The position numbers and the translations under genes were made by a program. A DNA stretch of 64,000 nt from Paraescarpia echinospica (Eukaryota > Annelida > Polychaeta > Sabellida > Siboglinidae). Positions 1-46,900 of the stretch are shown in pieces (position 1 is the stretch's first letter; every line of letters starts with the position of its first letter). A model generated the notes under the pieces. That model worked only from the letters and a program-made list of their open reading frames with translations. It was not told the origin of the DNA and searched no databases. The stretch lies in the NCBI GenBank assembly GCA_020002185.1, contig CM034535.1:63800841-63864840 (forward strand). Direction: 5' to 3'.

Positions 1-129
1 GCCCAAAAGTTCGTCCTCTACCGGTCGTTGGAAATGAAAATTACGTAGGCCCAAACATTTTGAATCCAGCATAGCCTAGTTGTATGTAAATTCCATGCCA
101 AATTATGTTCATCGTACATGATTTTGAAT

Positions 130-242
130 TTGGTAAGGGACGTGATGGGTCTGTAGACTGTATAGCGTAGTGGGTAGAATATCGGACTCGTATTCGAATG
201 AACAGGGCTGAGGGATAAGTATTTAAACCCCTTTGAACAGTC
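130..242 (+). repeat. Possible degenerate SINE fragment
   Basis: The stretch TAGCGTAGTGGGTAGAATAT followed by TCGGACTCGTATTCGAATGA resembles the A-box region of tRNA-derived SINEs seen elsewhere in the window, and CCCCTTTGAACAGTC resembles their 3' part. It is short and worn. Confidence 0.3.
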
Positions 243-313
243 ATATGAAACTGACAGTGTGCTATGTAAGAAGGTGCATTTCTATTTTATTCATGTGTCT
301 TATCATATTGCAG

Positions 314-34405
<34,092 letters not shown>

Positions 34406-34600
34406 TTCCACTAGCGTCTAATTGTTCCTATTTTCAACGCAATCGCGTCGAACAGCTAGTGGTATCACGATAACATATCGGCAGTACAACGAGAGACACG
34501 ACAACGAAACGTCAACTCAACAGATAGAGATTCGTTACGTCAATATGCATGTTGGTAATGAGATAATGTTAAGAATCAACTAAAGAAGAATAAAAAAAGA
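34406..34600 (+). promoter_or_regulatory. Annexin 3' UTR and polyadenylation signal
   Basis: After the stop codon there is about 190 bp of non-repeat sequence with a canonical AATAAA at 34589-34594. GT-rich sequence follows from about 34628, as expected for a downstream cleavage element. Confidence 0.6.
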
Positions 34601-34624
34601 ATGCAAACTCATCGTTTATAATAA

Positions 34625-34715
34625 TCGTTTGTGTTTGCGCGTGTTTGCGCACGTGCAAGCGTTTGTGTGTGTGCGTGCGTGCGTGCATGCGTGTGTGTGT
34701 GTGTGCGTGCATACG
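34625..34715 (+). repeat. GT/GC-rich microsatellite
   Basis: Mixed TGTGTTTGCG, GTGCGTGCGTGC and GTGTGTGT repeats just downstream of the annexin polyadenylation signal. Confidence 0.85.
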
Positions 34716-34720
34716 TATGC

Positions 34721-35035
34721 ATGGTGGCTGTTCCTACGATATGCGCCAGGACACAACCTTTGATCATATAATGCGAAGTAATAATGTTGACAACTGGAAT
34801 ACTGCTTATGGATTTTGAGACTGACCAATCCTTTTGTTTTGATGCGCCTCTGAGCTTGGTTTCTAAGGATTTAGGCGCAATAGAAGTTATCTTATCTTAT
34901 CTTAATACGGCCGAATCGGGCGGAGGTAACTGTTATACCCTTTGACGTTCAACGATGCTCACTTTTCCATGATCAGCACAGCAGACTTCCAGTTAGAAAT
35001 TACTACTTATGCTACTTCAGGGTAGACGAACATAC
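34721..35035 (-). repeat. Dispersed repeat, copy 2 (inverse), with insertion
   Basis: Inverse match to 31650-31860. It is interrupted at about 34813-34915 by a short retroposon tail (GATGCGCCTCTGAGC, GATTTAGGCGCAATAGAAG, then TTATCTTATCTTA). Confidence 0.75.
34813..34915 (+). mobile_element. Short retroposon 3' tail with TTATC repeats
   Basis: TGATGCGCCTCTGAGCTTGG, a second block GGATTTAGGCGCAATAGAAG and a (TTATC)n tail form a typical LINE/SINE 3' end with paired GGCGC segments. It lies inside repeat copy 2. Confidence 0.55.
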
Positions 35036-35362
35036 TATGTCCCTTTTATCTTCAACGGCCTTGACCTTTTCTAATGACGTAACAATCGCCTCTTCTCGCC
35101 TGTGGTGGCGCTTCGTTGTGCTGTATCAATGGAACAATATCGTAGTAATGAAACTATATGTGTAAGATAAGTGCAATGCATTATATATGCAATTTAACTA
35201 AATGTTTCATGACCAATGGTTTCAACAGTTCGGTTATATTGAAATGGTTTTCAGAATACGGGGTGGTGATACTGTTTGAGTATGCAGATAACATATAATT
35301 CTTTAAAAAGCCGGATATTTTCGTCTTGAGCGAAAATCAAGGACATATATATATATATATAT
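35036..35362. other. Intergenic sequence, nothing recognised
   Basis: AT-rich, ends in a TA run (35347-35363) at the RTE border. Confidence 0.5.
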
Positions 35363-35754
35363 ATGACAAACAGGCCAGACATGGTCACTGACGTAACTGT
35401 CATCAACCAAGTCAACATCAGAAGTGACCACAGAATGGTAATGAGCAACATCAAACTGGACGTCAAGGCTGAAAGGAAGAAGTTGATAAACAAGAGACCA
35501 CCAAGTGTAGATACCACACAATTAGGAACAAAACAAGATCGCATTCCAACTCGAACTGCGAAATATATTCTAGACACTACAAGAACTAGACGACATCGAC
35601 ACCATGTGCGAAAACATCACTGAGATGATCCACCTAAGTGCGACAAGTGTAGCCAAAGCAATCAACAAGCATGTAATGACGAGAATATCGTCACTGACAG
35701 GAGCACTAATAAAGAAACGACGAGAAGTGGCGGATAACAGTGCGGGGTGACAAC
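35363..35754 (+). mobile_element. RTE-type LINE, left part
   Basis: The reading TNRPDMVTDVTVINQVNIRS, SDHRMVMSNI, then KAERKKLINKRPP is the C-terminal end of an RTE endonuclease (the SDHR motif) and its linker to reverse transcriptase. A frameshift follows near 35540. The element is 5'-truncated at 35363 and interrupted at about 35754 by L2; it resumes at 37936. Confidence 0.78.
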
Positions 35755-36830
35755 AGACGACTGTATCGTCTGCGAAACGGACTGCTGTAGCGAAGAAAGT
35801 CCCAATATATACCAGCTAACGACAACATCCAAGATCTCGCAACTAGTTTCTCAAACTTCTTCTCTGCGAAAATCGAGACGATTCGTGTGGCGTTACATAC
35901 CCAGTCCACTCAACGCCCACCACGACCACAGACCGCCATCCAGCACCCTGCGTGTCACAACTTGGCTCACTTCCGATTGCGACTATATCAGACATGCGCA
36001 ATCTGCTCAACAAGTCACCAACAACATCGTGCGCGCTCGATCCCCTACCAGCATGGCTGCTGAAAGAAGTCAGTGACGACTTAGTACCGTTCCTGACGCA
36101 ACTCGTCAACTCATCTATAGCATCTGGTGTTGTACCATACTGCCTGAAACATGCCAACGTCAAATCTCGATCAGGACAATATGGACAGTTATAGACCAAT
36201 AACAAACCTGCCTTTTGTGTCAAAGCCACTCAAAAGGTATTGTCTGATCGACCACACGATGGATAACAATCTTCTTGAACGATACCAATCAGCCTACAAA
36301 TCGCATCACTCCACGGAAAACTGAGCTAGTTCTGGTACAGAATGACATCCTCGAGGCGCTTGACCGGCGATATTTAGTCATCCTGGTTTTACTTGACATA
36401 TCGGCTGCCTTCGACACAGTTGACCATGGAATTCTGCTCAGCCGATTAGAACAACGCTTCGGAATAGCTGGTTCCGTGCTAGCATGGATGCGATCATATC
36501 TCACCGATAAGTCGCAGTCAGTAAATGTACCAGGTGGCGCTTCCAGCAAAACCAGCGTCGCTTGTGGCGTCCCTCAAGGATCGGTGCTGGGGCCTCTGTT
36601 ATTCTCTACGTACACAGCACCTATCGGTTATATCATCAGAAGGCACAAACTGGGCTTCCGTCTCTACGCGGACGATATCGAGTTATACATCAAATTTGAG
36701 ATGACCGAAACCAGCAGAATGTTGTTTCTACGCCGACTTGAGCACTGCATCAAAGACGTCCGCGTGTGGATGGTCGATAATCGACTAAAGGTGAATGATA
36801 ATAAAACGGTCGCACTTGTGTTAGCATCAC

Positions 36831-36929
36831 TAGCACACAGGTTGGACTCTAGATAAGCCAAAGGGCTTCCTTGTCCACCTGCCATCTAGAGTTAATTCTC
36901 TGGATGGCAATCTTGTTAAATCTTGTTAA
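36831..36929 (+). mobile_element. CR1 tail-only insertion inside L2
   Basis: GGACTCTAGATAAGCCAAAG, GGGCTTCCTTGTCCACCTGC and a TCTTGTTAAA tail match the 3' end of the CR1 family at 20243 and 46248. ATCAC flanks it on both sides (36826-36830 and 36930-36934). Removing it brings the L2 reading back into register, so the insertion is younger than L2. Confidence 0.82.
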
Positions 36930-37743
36930 ATCACGAAACAATCAAGCGAAACACAACATCACCGCGATCAAAATTGGCGACTGCGACATAACGCCAAGTC
37001 CTACTGCTAGAAACATCGGCGTTGTATTCGACTCGGAAATGTCGATGATCATTCATGTAAAGCACATGTGCTGCGTAGCCTACTATCATATAAAAAAAAC
37101 ATTGCGTCGATCCGAACGTGCCTAACCCAAAAAGCCGCAGTCCGTCTTATGTACTCTCTTGTTATATCGGGAATTGACTATGCGAACTGTCTGCTATATG
37201 ACATCCCCAACTGCCTAATCAACAAGCTGCAAAAAAGTGCAAAATGCATCTGCTCGGCTGGTGGTCCGCTGCCACAGATGGGACCATATCACACCGGTAC
37301 TCAAGAAACTGCACTGGCTTCCCGTGAAGCAACGCATTCATTACGCAATTCTGCTACTGACGTTTCGTGCTCAACACGGACTCGCACCAGCTTACATCAC
37401 CGACCTACTCCATGAACAAAGAGCTACTCGACTGTTGTGTTCAACTACAAACAATGACTTGAACGTGCCACCATCTCGCAGCCGATAAGGCGACAGAACT
37501 TTCTCGGTATCTGCTCCACGACTGTGGAATTCATTTCCAAGCGAGATGAAGACAACCTGTTGCCTTGTGACTTTCAAAAGACTTTTGAAAACCCATCTTT
37601 TTCGGGTTGTTTACGCAACATAGGGGCCACCAGTTAGTTTATTTTTTTTAAATTATTTATTATCTTGTAATTTATTTTAAGTAATTTAATATTTTTGTAT
37701 TAATAATTTTATGTAAAGTATTAATTTCTGCATATATAAATAC

Positions 37744-37846
<103 letters not shown>

Positions 37847-37935
37847 ATTATGTATTCTAAGCGCCTCCGAATGGATTTATCTAGATTTTGTGGCGCTATA
37901 TTAGTGTTCTTCTTCTTATTAATATTATTATAACG

Positions 37936-39563
37936 GCGACCACAAAAACAAATAGAGTACACAGAAATATGCAAGACCATCAAAAAGAAAGCGAAGGAGG
38001 ACATCAGGAAGTACAAACAAGAGTTCATTCGAGAAACGATTATGGCATCAAAGAGCCTGAAGAAAGCCAGACGAACACAGGCACTAGGTCGATACAGACT
38101 GATTACACTTCTAGACAAGCAGGGTAGAGAAATACAAGACCAATATATGATCATGGAACGAATAGATGAATTCTACACCGAGCTATATGACAGTGAACAG
38201 AGTACCATAATTCACATCGACCTGTAACATATACCAGAGATAACACCATGGGAGGCAGAAGCAGCGCTAAGATATATGAAGAATGGGATGACATCAGGCC
38301 ATAACCATGTAAACATAGAAACATTAAAAACAGGAGAAGATACAATATCGATGGCACTGGCTAAGCTGTATACTAAATACTTATCTGGAAGACGAATACC
38401 CACCGCATTGAAGAACGTAAAGATGGTGATAATCTCCAAGAAGCGAAATAAGAAAGACAAAGAACTACATACCAATATGTATGTTGTCAAACATCTACAA
38501 ATTACTCAAACAGATACTAACGAATAGGCTCGCGAAGACACTCGACGAAAACCAACCATGAGAGCAAGCAGGATTCAGAAGCAGGTACTCAACGACAGAA
38601 CACATACACGTCTTAAACCAACTTAAAGAGAAGTGCCGAGAATATAATATCCGGCTCTGCATCGCTTTCATCGACTACGAGAATACTTTCGACTCGGTGC
38701 AAACTCAAGCAATACTGACCTCGCTTCAAGAACAGCGGATAGAAGACGTGAACATTGAACTCCTGAAAGACATCTACACCAACAGCTCGGTGACAGTCCA
38801 CCTACACAAAAAGAGCAACAAGATCAACATCAGGAGAGGAGTACGACGGGGTGAATCACTCAAGCTGTTTACGGCAACACTCGAAAGCATATTCCGAAGA
38901 CTGACCTGGGAAACCAGAGGCTCGAGGATAGACGGAAAATATCTCAGTCATCTTCGCTTCGCCGACGACATACTCATATGCGCTACTTCACTGCAAGAAC
39001 TACAAAAAAATGCTGCAGGAGCTAGCTGATGAAAGTGAAAAACAATGTCTGAAGATTAACATTTCGGAAACAAAAGTGATGCTAGAAAAGGCACACCAAT
39101 AAATCACCACCACGCAGATAGTGAACGTTGAAAGCTACGTCTATCTGGGACAGCGATGCAGTATCAGAAACAAAAAACGAAGGAGATTCCAAGAAGAATC
39201 ACCGCTGACTGGACAGCATTCGCCAAATACCGCGACATATTCAAGGGTAACTTTGGAACCTGCTTGACAGACAAGTCTACAATTCATGCGTACTTCCAGC
39301 GATGACATACAGCGCGGAAACATGGGTTCTCACCATCCAGGCAAAGAACAACTTAGCAGCCGCACAAATAAAGATGGAAAGAAGTATGTTAAACATCACA
39401 TATCGGGAGAGAAAAACAAACATCTGAGTAAGAGAGTAGACAAAGGTCATAGACGTGATAGAACAAACCAGAAGACTGGACCTGGGCAGGGCACATCATA
39501 TATCAGATAACTGATGGACATCGCGTATCACAACCCGAAGAAATAATTCACGACATCCAATAA
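37936..39563 (+). mobile_element. RTE-type LINE, right part
   Basis: The reading resumes with IEYTEICKTIKKKAKEDIRK, then SLKKARRTQALGRYRLITLL, EFYTELYDSEQS, later LCIAFIDYENTFDSVQTQ, RGVRRGES, HLRFADDILICAT and SYVYLGQRC. This order matches the reverse transcriptase of RTE elements. FADD is intact, but stops and shifts near 38228, 38480, 38530 and 39030 break it. The C-terminal zinc-finger-side region ends near 39563 (HRVSQPEEIIHDIQ). Confidence 0.82.
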
Positions 39564-39565
39564 GC

Positions 39566-40790
39566 TTGATCGAAAAGGTGTAGATAAAACAAGGACACAT
39601 TCCACTTATGTTAGTTATATTACGCACAAAAGTCTTTATAATAAGCTAAGGCATCTCGCTAAAAGAAATTGCTATGCTAGCCTATTACAAGCATTCAAGG
39701 ATGATTCTAAAAAGACATGGCAGTCACTTCGAGCGATAATTGGTAAACACAATGATAAATCAGGTATTTCTAGACATTTCAAACTCGACACCGATTTAAT
39801 TAATGACCCTGATAAAATTTCGAGTACATTTTGTAATTTCTTTACAAACGTTGGGCCAAATTATGCAAAAGCAATTCCAAAGTCTAAAAAACTAATTTTA
39901 CCCTTATCTTAGAAAAAGCCCAGGAAAAAGTATAAATAGTACGTTTATGAATCATACCGATGCAAATGAAGTTAGACAAATGACATGGACCCTTCTACCG
40001 AAGAAAAGAAAAGAAAAGTCTGACAAAATTAGTCCAACGTTTATAAAACAAATTGGTGAACAAGTATCTCTACCAATAGCGATTCTGATAAATAAGTCTT
40101 TAAGTGACGGAATCGTACCAAACGAATTAAAATTTGCTAAAATTATACCAGTTCACAAATAAAAACCTAAAATTCTATTTTTTAACTACAAACCTACTTA
40201 CTTCCCGCTATATCAAAGATACTGGGAAGGGTTGTATACAAAAGGCCTTATGCTTTTGTTTATAAATAGCAACATCTTAAATAATAATCAATATGGTTTC
40301 CGCTCGAAACATTCTACCATTAATGCTATATCTACATTAATTCATGATGCTGTAAATGCGTTAGAAAGAAAACATTTTCGTTAGTGTATTCCTTGATATA
40401 CGTAAGACTTCTGATACCATAGACCATCACATTTGTTTAGATAAGTGACTTTACTACGGAATAAGAGGCACCCGTGTTAATGGGATTAGGAGCTATGTTA
40501 TTAATAGAAGACAATACGTAAGCTGTAACAACGGTACCTGGCTTCCGCATTATATTACGCTCGGTGAGCCTCGGGGTTCCGTTCTCGGTCCGCTTTTATT
40601 TATTTATATATAAGTGATCTTCCCTTTTGTTTTAAGCAGAATAAAATAATATTAATTGCTGATGACACCACGGTACATATGCCTGAAAATCGTATTACTA
40701 AACTTTATAATGACATGACTAAAGAACTTCAAGTATAAGCCGACTGGTTTCATGCTGATAAGCTCTCTTTAACATTAATGTGTCCAAAAT
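39566..40790 (+). mobile_element. LINE fragment (CR1/Jockey group)
   Basis: The reading has NKLRHLAKRNCYASLLQAFK, DDSKKTWQSLRAIIG, FTNVGPNYAKAIP, SPTFIKQIGEQVSLPIAILI, NNNQYGFRSKHSTINAISTL, then LGEPRGSVLGPLLF and ADDTTVHM, and ends LADWFHADKLSLT-like near 40775. The domain is complete up to the catalytic motif but has many stops and shifts. It abuts the end of the RTE element directly. Confidence 0.75.
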
Positions 40791-40799
40791 ATATGTGTT

Positions 40800-41490
40800 G
40801 TTTTCTAGATCACGACATTTACATAGTGAAAAAAAGTACGTTAAAGGAACTAAAAACAAGGCAGCAGCTAAATTCCATTTTCTATGTGTACACAAAGTAT
40901 AGCATTGTATGTAACATTTGGCAACTTGTAAAACATACAGAAAAATGCACTGATATTTTAAATCATATTTTAAACCCATCTGTATCGCGATTCCCGCGGA
41001 AACTTGATAGTAAAAGCGATCACGTGGTATTGTGACGTCGGAGGCGCGATTGTCGCGCAACATGCCAGCATTTTCAATACATTCACAGAATGTTTACAAC
41101 GATAGATATTGAGGAAGCAAGCGTCAGAATGCGTTATCATGCGTGAAACCGAAGCAATTTATATACACTAGTCATAAAAGAGGAACAAGCATTTATTTTA
41201 CGATTCCACACAAATCCAACTTTATTGAACAAATGAAGCGAGAGAACCTCCAATCAACCCGACAAAGTCAACAAGACAAGCCGACCCCAAAAACCTTCGC
41301 CGCTTCAGCTCATTTTGAGAACAAATGGTTTCGATTACGACCCAGGGAACCTAATCTACACCAGCAAACATTCACACACACACGAAAATATTGTATCCAA
41401 CTACAGAAAGTAACATTATATGATATCATAACATTTGTAACAAGGAAAAACCTTTACAATTTAGCATAATCCTGAATCCGGTTACCCTTT
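40800..41490. other. Intergenic sequence, nothing recognised
   Basis: Contains GC-rich patch near 40990-41060 (GATCACGTGG, GACGTCGGAGGCGCG) and short frames without family features. Confidence 0.5.
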
Positions 41491-41491
41491 T

Positions 41492-41790
41492 TCTTGTCAT
41501 TCCCGTGTTGAGAGTGGTTAAGTGCATTAGCTCAGCGCATCTGATTTTACTCCCGACACGCGTTCAAGCATGATTACAGATTTCTTTAAAAATGTATTTT
41601 ATCTTTCCGCAAAGTAATATAAACCATGCCATGTTTATGAATGAATATATCGAATGTTTTGTAGTAATTTTTTATCGCGACAAAAATTAAAATAATATTA
41701 TATTACCGGGAAGATTGAATTTCCGCTGATATTGTAAGTTTTTTATTTTCTATTATCCAGATAAACCACAGTTTCTCTTCACATATATAA
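41492..41790 (+). repeat. tRNA-related repeat, copy 1
   Basis: GTTGAGAGTGGTTAAGTGCA and GCGTTCAAGCATG correspond to the A and B box of copy 2 at 42452. The downstream 240 bp also match, including TATCGCGACAAAAATTAAAA and CCAGATAAACCACAGTTTCT. Probably a tRNA-Leu/Ser-like SINE. Confidence 0.65.
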
Positions 41791-41967
41791 ATATGATATA
41801 CTACTGTATGTACATAGCAGATGGATTAACCTTCAAATTAATCAGTGCAATAAACCTACATTACCAATATAAATTAGCTTTCAGAATCAAGATTGGTCGT
41901 ACATGGCTCTATTCCATTGCTCCCGACACACAAGACACACAATTACCGATAATTGTCAGGCAAATGT

Positions 41968-42165
41968 TTCTCTCCTTGTCTCTCTCTCTCTTTCTCTCTC
42001 CCTCTCTTTCTCCCCCTCTCTCTCTCTTTCTTTTTTTCTCTCTCTTTCTACCCCTCTCTCTCCCCCTCTCTCCCTCCCTCCTTATCTCTCTCTTTCCCTC
42101 TTCCCCTCTCTCTCTCCCCCTCACTCCCTCACTCCCTCTCACCCTGTGTCTCTCTCACACACTAC
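41968..42165 (+). repeat. CT-rich polypyrimidine tract
   Basis: About 200 bp of TCTC/CCCT repeats, all pyrimidine on +. Can form triplex DNA in principle. Long Ser/Leu/Pro frames here are artefacts. Confidence 0.92.
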
Positions 42166-42451
42166 CGCCCATTTCTCTATCTACAGTGTATGCGTGTGCG
42201 TATGCGTATGTGTGAAGGAATTAATGTTTATTTCGGAATAATACATAACATAATTGAATGACAAAGAATATGCAATATATACAATTCCTGGTAGGCAGCA
42301 GAGCCAAGGATGTTACCAGTTTATATGCGTAATCAATGGTTCAATAAACGAAAATAAGCTGACTAACTGGTTGCTGCCAACCGCTGATAATGGTAGGCTG
42401 ATTGTTGTAGATACATCATGCAATCATTAACTATAAATGAATTCCTTTTTC

Positions 42452-42770
42452 CATCAACCCTGTGGCCGAGTAGTTAAGTGCGTTGGCTCAGTGCAATTGG
42501 TTTTACTACCAATACGGGTTCAAGCCTAACACCAAGTTTTAAAATGTGTATTTTTATTTATCTTTTCGCAAAGTAGTATAAACCAAGCCATTTTTACAAT
42601 ATGATGCAGTGTTTATAATTAGATATATGGAATGTTTTTAGTGATTATTTATTCGCGACAAACATGAAAATAATGTACATAACCGGGAATGTAGGCCTAC
42701 AATTTCTGCTGATCTTGTATGTTTTTTATTTACATTTATCCAGACAAACTACAGTTTGTCTTCACGTACA
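42452..42770 (+). repeat. tRNA-related repeat, copy 2
   Basis: The head TGTGGCCGAGTAGTTAAGTG is a good A box of the tRNA-Leu/Ser kind, and GGGTTCAAGCC (42516-42526) is a good B box. The rest matches copy 1 with many substitutions and small gaps. No closing 3' acceptor stem is seen, so it is a SINE or SINE-like repeat, not a tRNA gene. Confidence 0.7.
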
Positions 42771-42774
42771 TTTT

Positions 42775-43265
42775 TTATACTTTTGGTTCCTGACAGTTTC
42801 TTTGCTAAGGTTAAGTAAGTAAAACAAATATTTCGGCAGTCTCATTATACACCAATGCCATAGACGCAAGCAGTTATCAATACAAAGAAGGATGTGTGCA
42901 CACTAACATGTTAAAGAACTGTATGTATACGTTTTTAAACTACTTACATTTAAATACAAGTTGTATGCAATTATGATACTTCTTAAGTCCAACATCATTA
43001 TGCATATGGTTGTCCGTGTGAGAATCATCCAAAATAATAGACTTCTGCTAGCCGGCTGTCCAGTACGTAGAAAACAATTAGGAAAAATGAAAAATAATAA
43101 AACTGATGGCTAAAAAGGCATTGTACTTGTAACAAAAATAACTTAAGTTTTCACTTTATGAATAGTACGACCAAATTACAATACAAGAGGAACAAAATAC
43201 TGAATATAATTTGCATTAATATTCAACAGAGTGTAGGCCGACTGACATTTGACATGACAGTCTGG
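42775..43265. other. Intergenic sequence, nothing recognised
   Basis: AT-rich sequence without gene or classified repeat. Confidence 0.5.
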
Positions 43266-43280
43266 TGTTGATGTTGACGA

Positions 43281-43903
43281 GTGTCAGGGGGTGGCGGCAT
43301 CAGCCCGGCCCTCCGTCGCGCTGACCGGTTACGAGACGTCCAAGTCTTTCGCGGTGTGGATCTTTTTAATCAAACCGCCATTGGTTTTCACGAGGACTCG
43401 TCCAGCAGTCCATTATCGTTTTCTGACGTTTCAGAGTTCGCGTCTGAAAGGCCAGTGCAGCTCGCTTCGCCGTTAGGTCTTCATTTACGTATATTGGTTC
43501 GTCAGAGTGCCTGTTGTGCTGCTTCAGTTGTCCGCGAGCGCGGAACACTTCATCACAGATCGCTTCGCTCCTGAATTGAATGATGATCGGACGTTTTCTT
43601 GGGCGACCCTGCTTGTCTTGCCCCAATCCGGTGGCTTCGTTCCAAATCCGTTGGAACGATGCCCATCAGACCCATCTTCTCTTTCATCACAGCGAGCACC
43701 AGATCGTTGGTATTCTCCCTGTCCGCTTCAGGGATTCCCTGGATACGGAAGTTGGGACGCCGGAAATACTGTTCGCAGCTGCCCGCCTCCGATTCCAGTG
43801 CGACAACCTTCTGCTTCAGGCAGCGGATCCGCTCGTCTTTTCTTCTTCTTCTTTCTTCTTCTTCTTCCAATTGACGCCTAACCTCAACATGCTGAGGATA
43901 CAT
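43281..43903 (-). pseudogene. LINE ORF1-like protein (coiled coil plus RRM-like)
   Basis: Minus strand. The first frame (43903-43553) has a coiled coil (RRQLEEEEERRRRKDERIRC), then NFRIQGIPEADRENTNDLVL and DLERSHRIGARQ. The second frame (43626-43366) has RPIIIQFRSEAICDEVFRAR, PIYVNEDLTAKRAALAFQTR and LKRQKTIMDCWTSP. Together they match the RRM and C-terminal domain of L1/Tx1-type ORF1 proteins, which bind LINE RNA. A frameshift near 43610 separates them. No matching ORF2 lies next to it. Confidence 0.72.
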
Positions 43904-43929
43904 GCGGTACGTGGCATGGTAGGCAAACA

Positions 43930-46900
43930 GGAAAAGTGTTTTTTATAGTGCAATATATAAAAACACAATTATCGTGTAAATAAAAAGAAATACGTGCAGA
44001 AGAGAACAAGTTAACGTCTAGAATCTGGGGTAGTGCAACGTCTGGTTGTTGCTTTTAAACGCATCCAGGCTGTTCTGATTAACGATATATTGAAGAAGGG
44101 AATTCCAAAGTCGAATGGTACTGTGGAAAAATGAATACAAGTGGTATTTGTATCTGGAGTTAGGGATTAGGTAAGATAAGGAATACTGTTTTCTAATGAC
44201 TCTGTTTACAGGAATAAGGTATTGGTTTGCTGATATACCCACTAGGCCAATTGCTATATTGTACATCATCCGTTTAGCAAAGATAGACTGGAATAATACT
44301 GGAAAGATCAGGCAACAACAGAATCTGGGAATAAAGATAAAGTCACATCATCGAACCAATTGTTCAAAAAACGGATAAATCAGCGTCGTCGGCATCAATC
44401 GTCAGTCGACAAATTCCGCTCGCTTAAAGTCAAGGTCAGATCTTTCCGGTGCAAACCAGAAAGTTCAGGATAAGGTCGGTCCTCACAGAAGATAGTGCTG
44501 GAAATATAATATCAAGAGGATTCTTAATGGCTGAGGCCTAAATGGAATGTTACGGTTCCAGTGTTTGCAGAGAAGATGCAGTCCTGCCAGTACCAGAGGC
44601 TAAGTTCAAGGGGCAGAATCAGACTATTTAAGACAGTTAATTGTAACCCCAGAAATGGTAGCAAAGAAAATTAGGGCTATGAAGGAAAATAAATCACCTG
44701 GAGTGGATGGTATTCCACCCAAACTACTAGTGGAAATTGTAGAACAAATTAGCATACCTCTTGCAACAGTTTTCAACTTGTCATTAGAAGAGGGAGTGGT
44801 TCCTTTAGAATGGAAAGAAGCAAACATTATACGTTATTTAAAAAGGTTCGAGAAACAAGTCAGAGAACTATAGACCAATTGAGTTTAACATCAGTGATTT
44901 GTAAAATTATTAGAAAGACTAATTAAAGATCATGGTGGATTTTCTTATTAAACATAACTTGATAAACCCATCTCAACATGGGTTTTAAAAGCTTAGTCAT
45001 GCTTAACAAATATGTTATGTTTTTGGAAGGTATACTAAATTGGGTGATGATGGATCACCCAGTAGATATCATCTACTTAGATTTTCCAAAAGCTTTCGAC
45101 AAAGTGCCACATCAGAGATTACTGCTTAAACTAAAAGCCCATGGCGTAGGAAATGGTATAATTAACTGGATAGAAAAATGGCTGATTGACAGAAGACAAC
45201 GGGTAGTTGTTGATGGGGAGGCTTCAAACTGGAAATCAGTTTTGAGTGGGGTTCCACGGGGATCAGTACTGGGACCTATATTATTCTTAATATATATAAA
45301 CGATTTGGATGATGATATAGCTAGCAAGGTGTTGAAATTTGCAGATGATACAAAAGTGTTTAGAAGGATTGAAAGTGATGGTGATAGACAGCATTTACAA
45401 GATGATCTTGACAGGTTGATCAAATGGTCTGAAAAGTGGCAAATGTTGTTCAATTTTGGGAAATGTAAATGCCTTCACACAGGACATGGGAACGAATATG
45501 TAGAATATACAATGGGGGGGAACTGTACTAAGTACTACTGTAAAAGAAAAAGACTTAGGGATGACAATTAGTGCTGACATGAAGGTTTCAGAGCAGTGTG
45601 GAATTGCAGCTTCAAAGGGAAATCAAATCCTTGGATTGATTAGGCGAAATATAGCATATAAAGAAAAGAACTAATAATACCGCTGTACAAAACAATAGTT
45701 AGGCCTCATTTAGAATATTGTATACAAGCGTGGAGGCCATACCGCAAGAAGGACATAGATATGCTAGAAAGAGTACAGAGGAGAGCGACTAAAATGATAC
45801 CAAAACTGAGGGATCTTGGTTATGAAAAACGCCTAAAAGAATGTGGTTTAACAACACTAGAGACCAGGAGATTGAGAGGAGATCAGATAGAAGTGTTTAA
45901 AATATTGAATGGTTATGAAAATATTGATAGAAATATGTTTTTTTCAGTTAAGAAAGATAGAAAGACTAGAGGACATGAAGTTACATTAGTAAAGGAGCAG
46001 TGTAGATTAGACGTGAGAAAGTTCTCATTTTCACAAAGGACTGTGAATGAATGGAACAGATTATCAGATGATTGTGTGGGTGCTAGTAGTGTGAATATGT
46101 TTAAAAATAAAATCGACACATACCTCAGAAGGGCTGGATATATGTAGATAAAAGGGTTGGACTCTCGATAAGCCAAAGGGCTTCCTTGTCCACCTGCCAT
46201 CTAGAGTTAATTCTCTGGATGGCAATCTTGTTAAATCTTGTTAAAAAAATCATACGTAATGTTGCATTGGTTTTTCTGTCCGATTGGGATCTCCATCCTA
46301 ATGTCAGGAGCATGTCTGTTACACTGGAGGTATTGTGGTGGCGATATAAGACATATCGGGCTGCACGGCGTTGAATCATTTCTAGTTTATTTAGTTGTGT
46401 AAGGGTATAGGGATCCCAGACAGCACAGCTGTTCTCCAGGATGGGTCTAACAAAGGTGAAATAGACCTGAGTTTTTATTTGAATTGACGGAACTTTGAGA
46501 TTTCTGCGGAGGAAGTCTAGTGATCTATTTGCTTTTAGAGAAATGTTATTTATGTGGGCTTTCCACCGGAGATCTGAGGTTATGGTTATATCAAGGTATT
46601 TTACCTATGAAACAGTTTCTAATATTTGACCATGGAGCATGTATTGGTTGTTAATGACAGTTTTGTTTCTTGTCATAGGTATTACATGGTACTTTTAAAG
46701 ATTGAATTCCATGTTCCAGGTTACTGCCCATTTTCCAAGTTTGAAGATCTTCCTGGAGCACAGTTGTATTTGTCTTAGGCTTAAGGGCTATATACATTAT
46801 GGTGTTATCAGCAAAACGTTTCACTGTCGATATAATATTGTGTGGGATGTCATGTATATAAAAGAGGAATAGTCAAGGGCCAAGTACAGAGCCTTGTGAT

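Noticed and set aside
259..313. ATG at 259 as the annexin start
   Set aside because: The first residues are hydrophobic and unlike the tail, and a good splice acceptor precedes 314, so the ATG is probably intronic.
41793..42261. Ser/Leu/Pro-rich frames
   Set aside because: Translations of a CT-rich tract.
42461..42530. A true tRNA-Leu or tRNA-Ser gene
   Set aside because: A and B boxes are present but no matching acceptor stem closes the structure, and a diverged second copy extends far beyond tRNA length.
43281..43948. Plus-strand frames at 43281-43574 and 43507-43948
   Set aside because: Antisense to the LINE ORF1-like protein, which has the coiled coil and RRM-like motifs.
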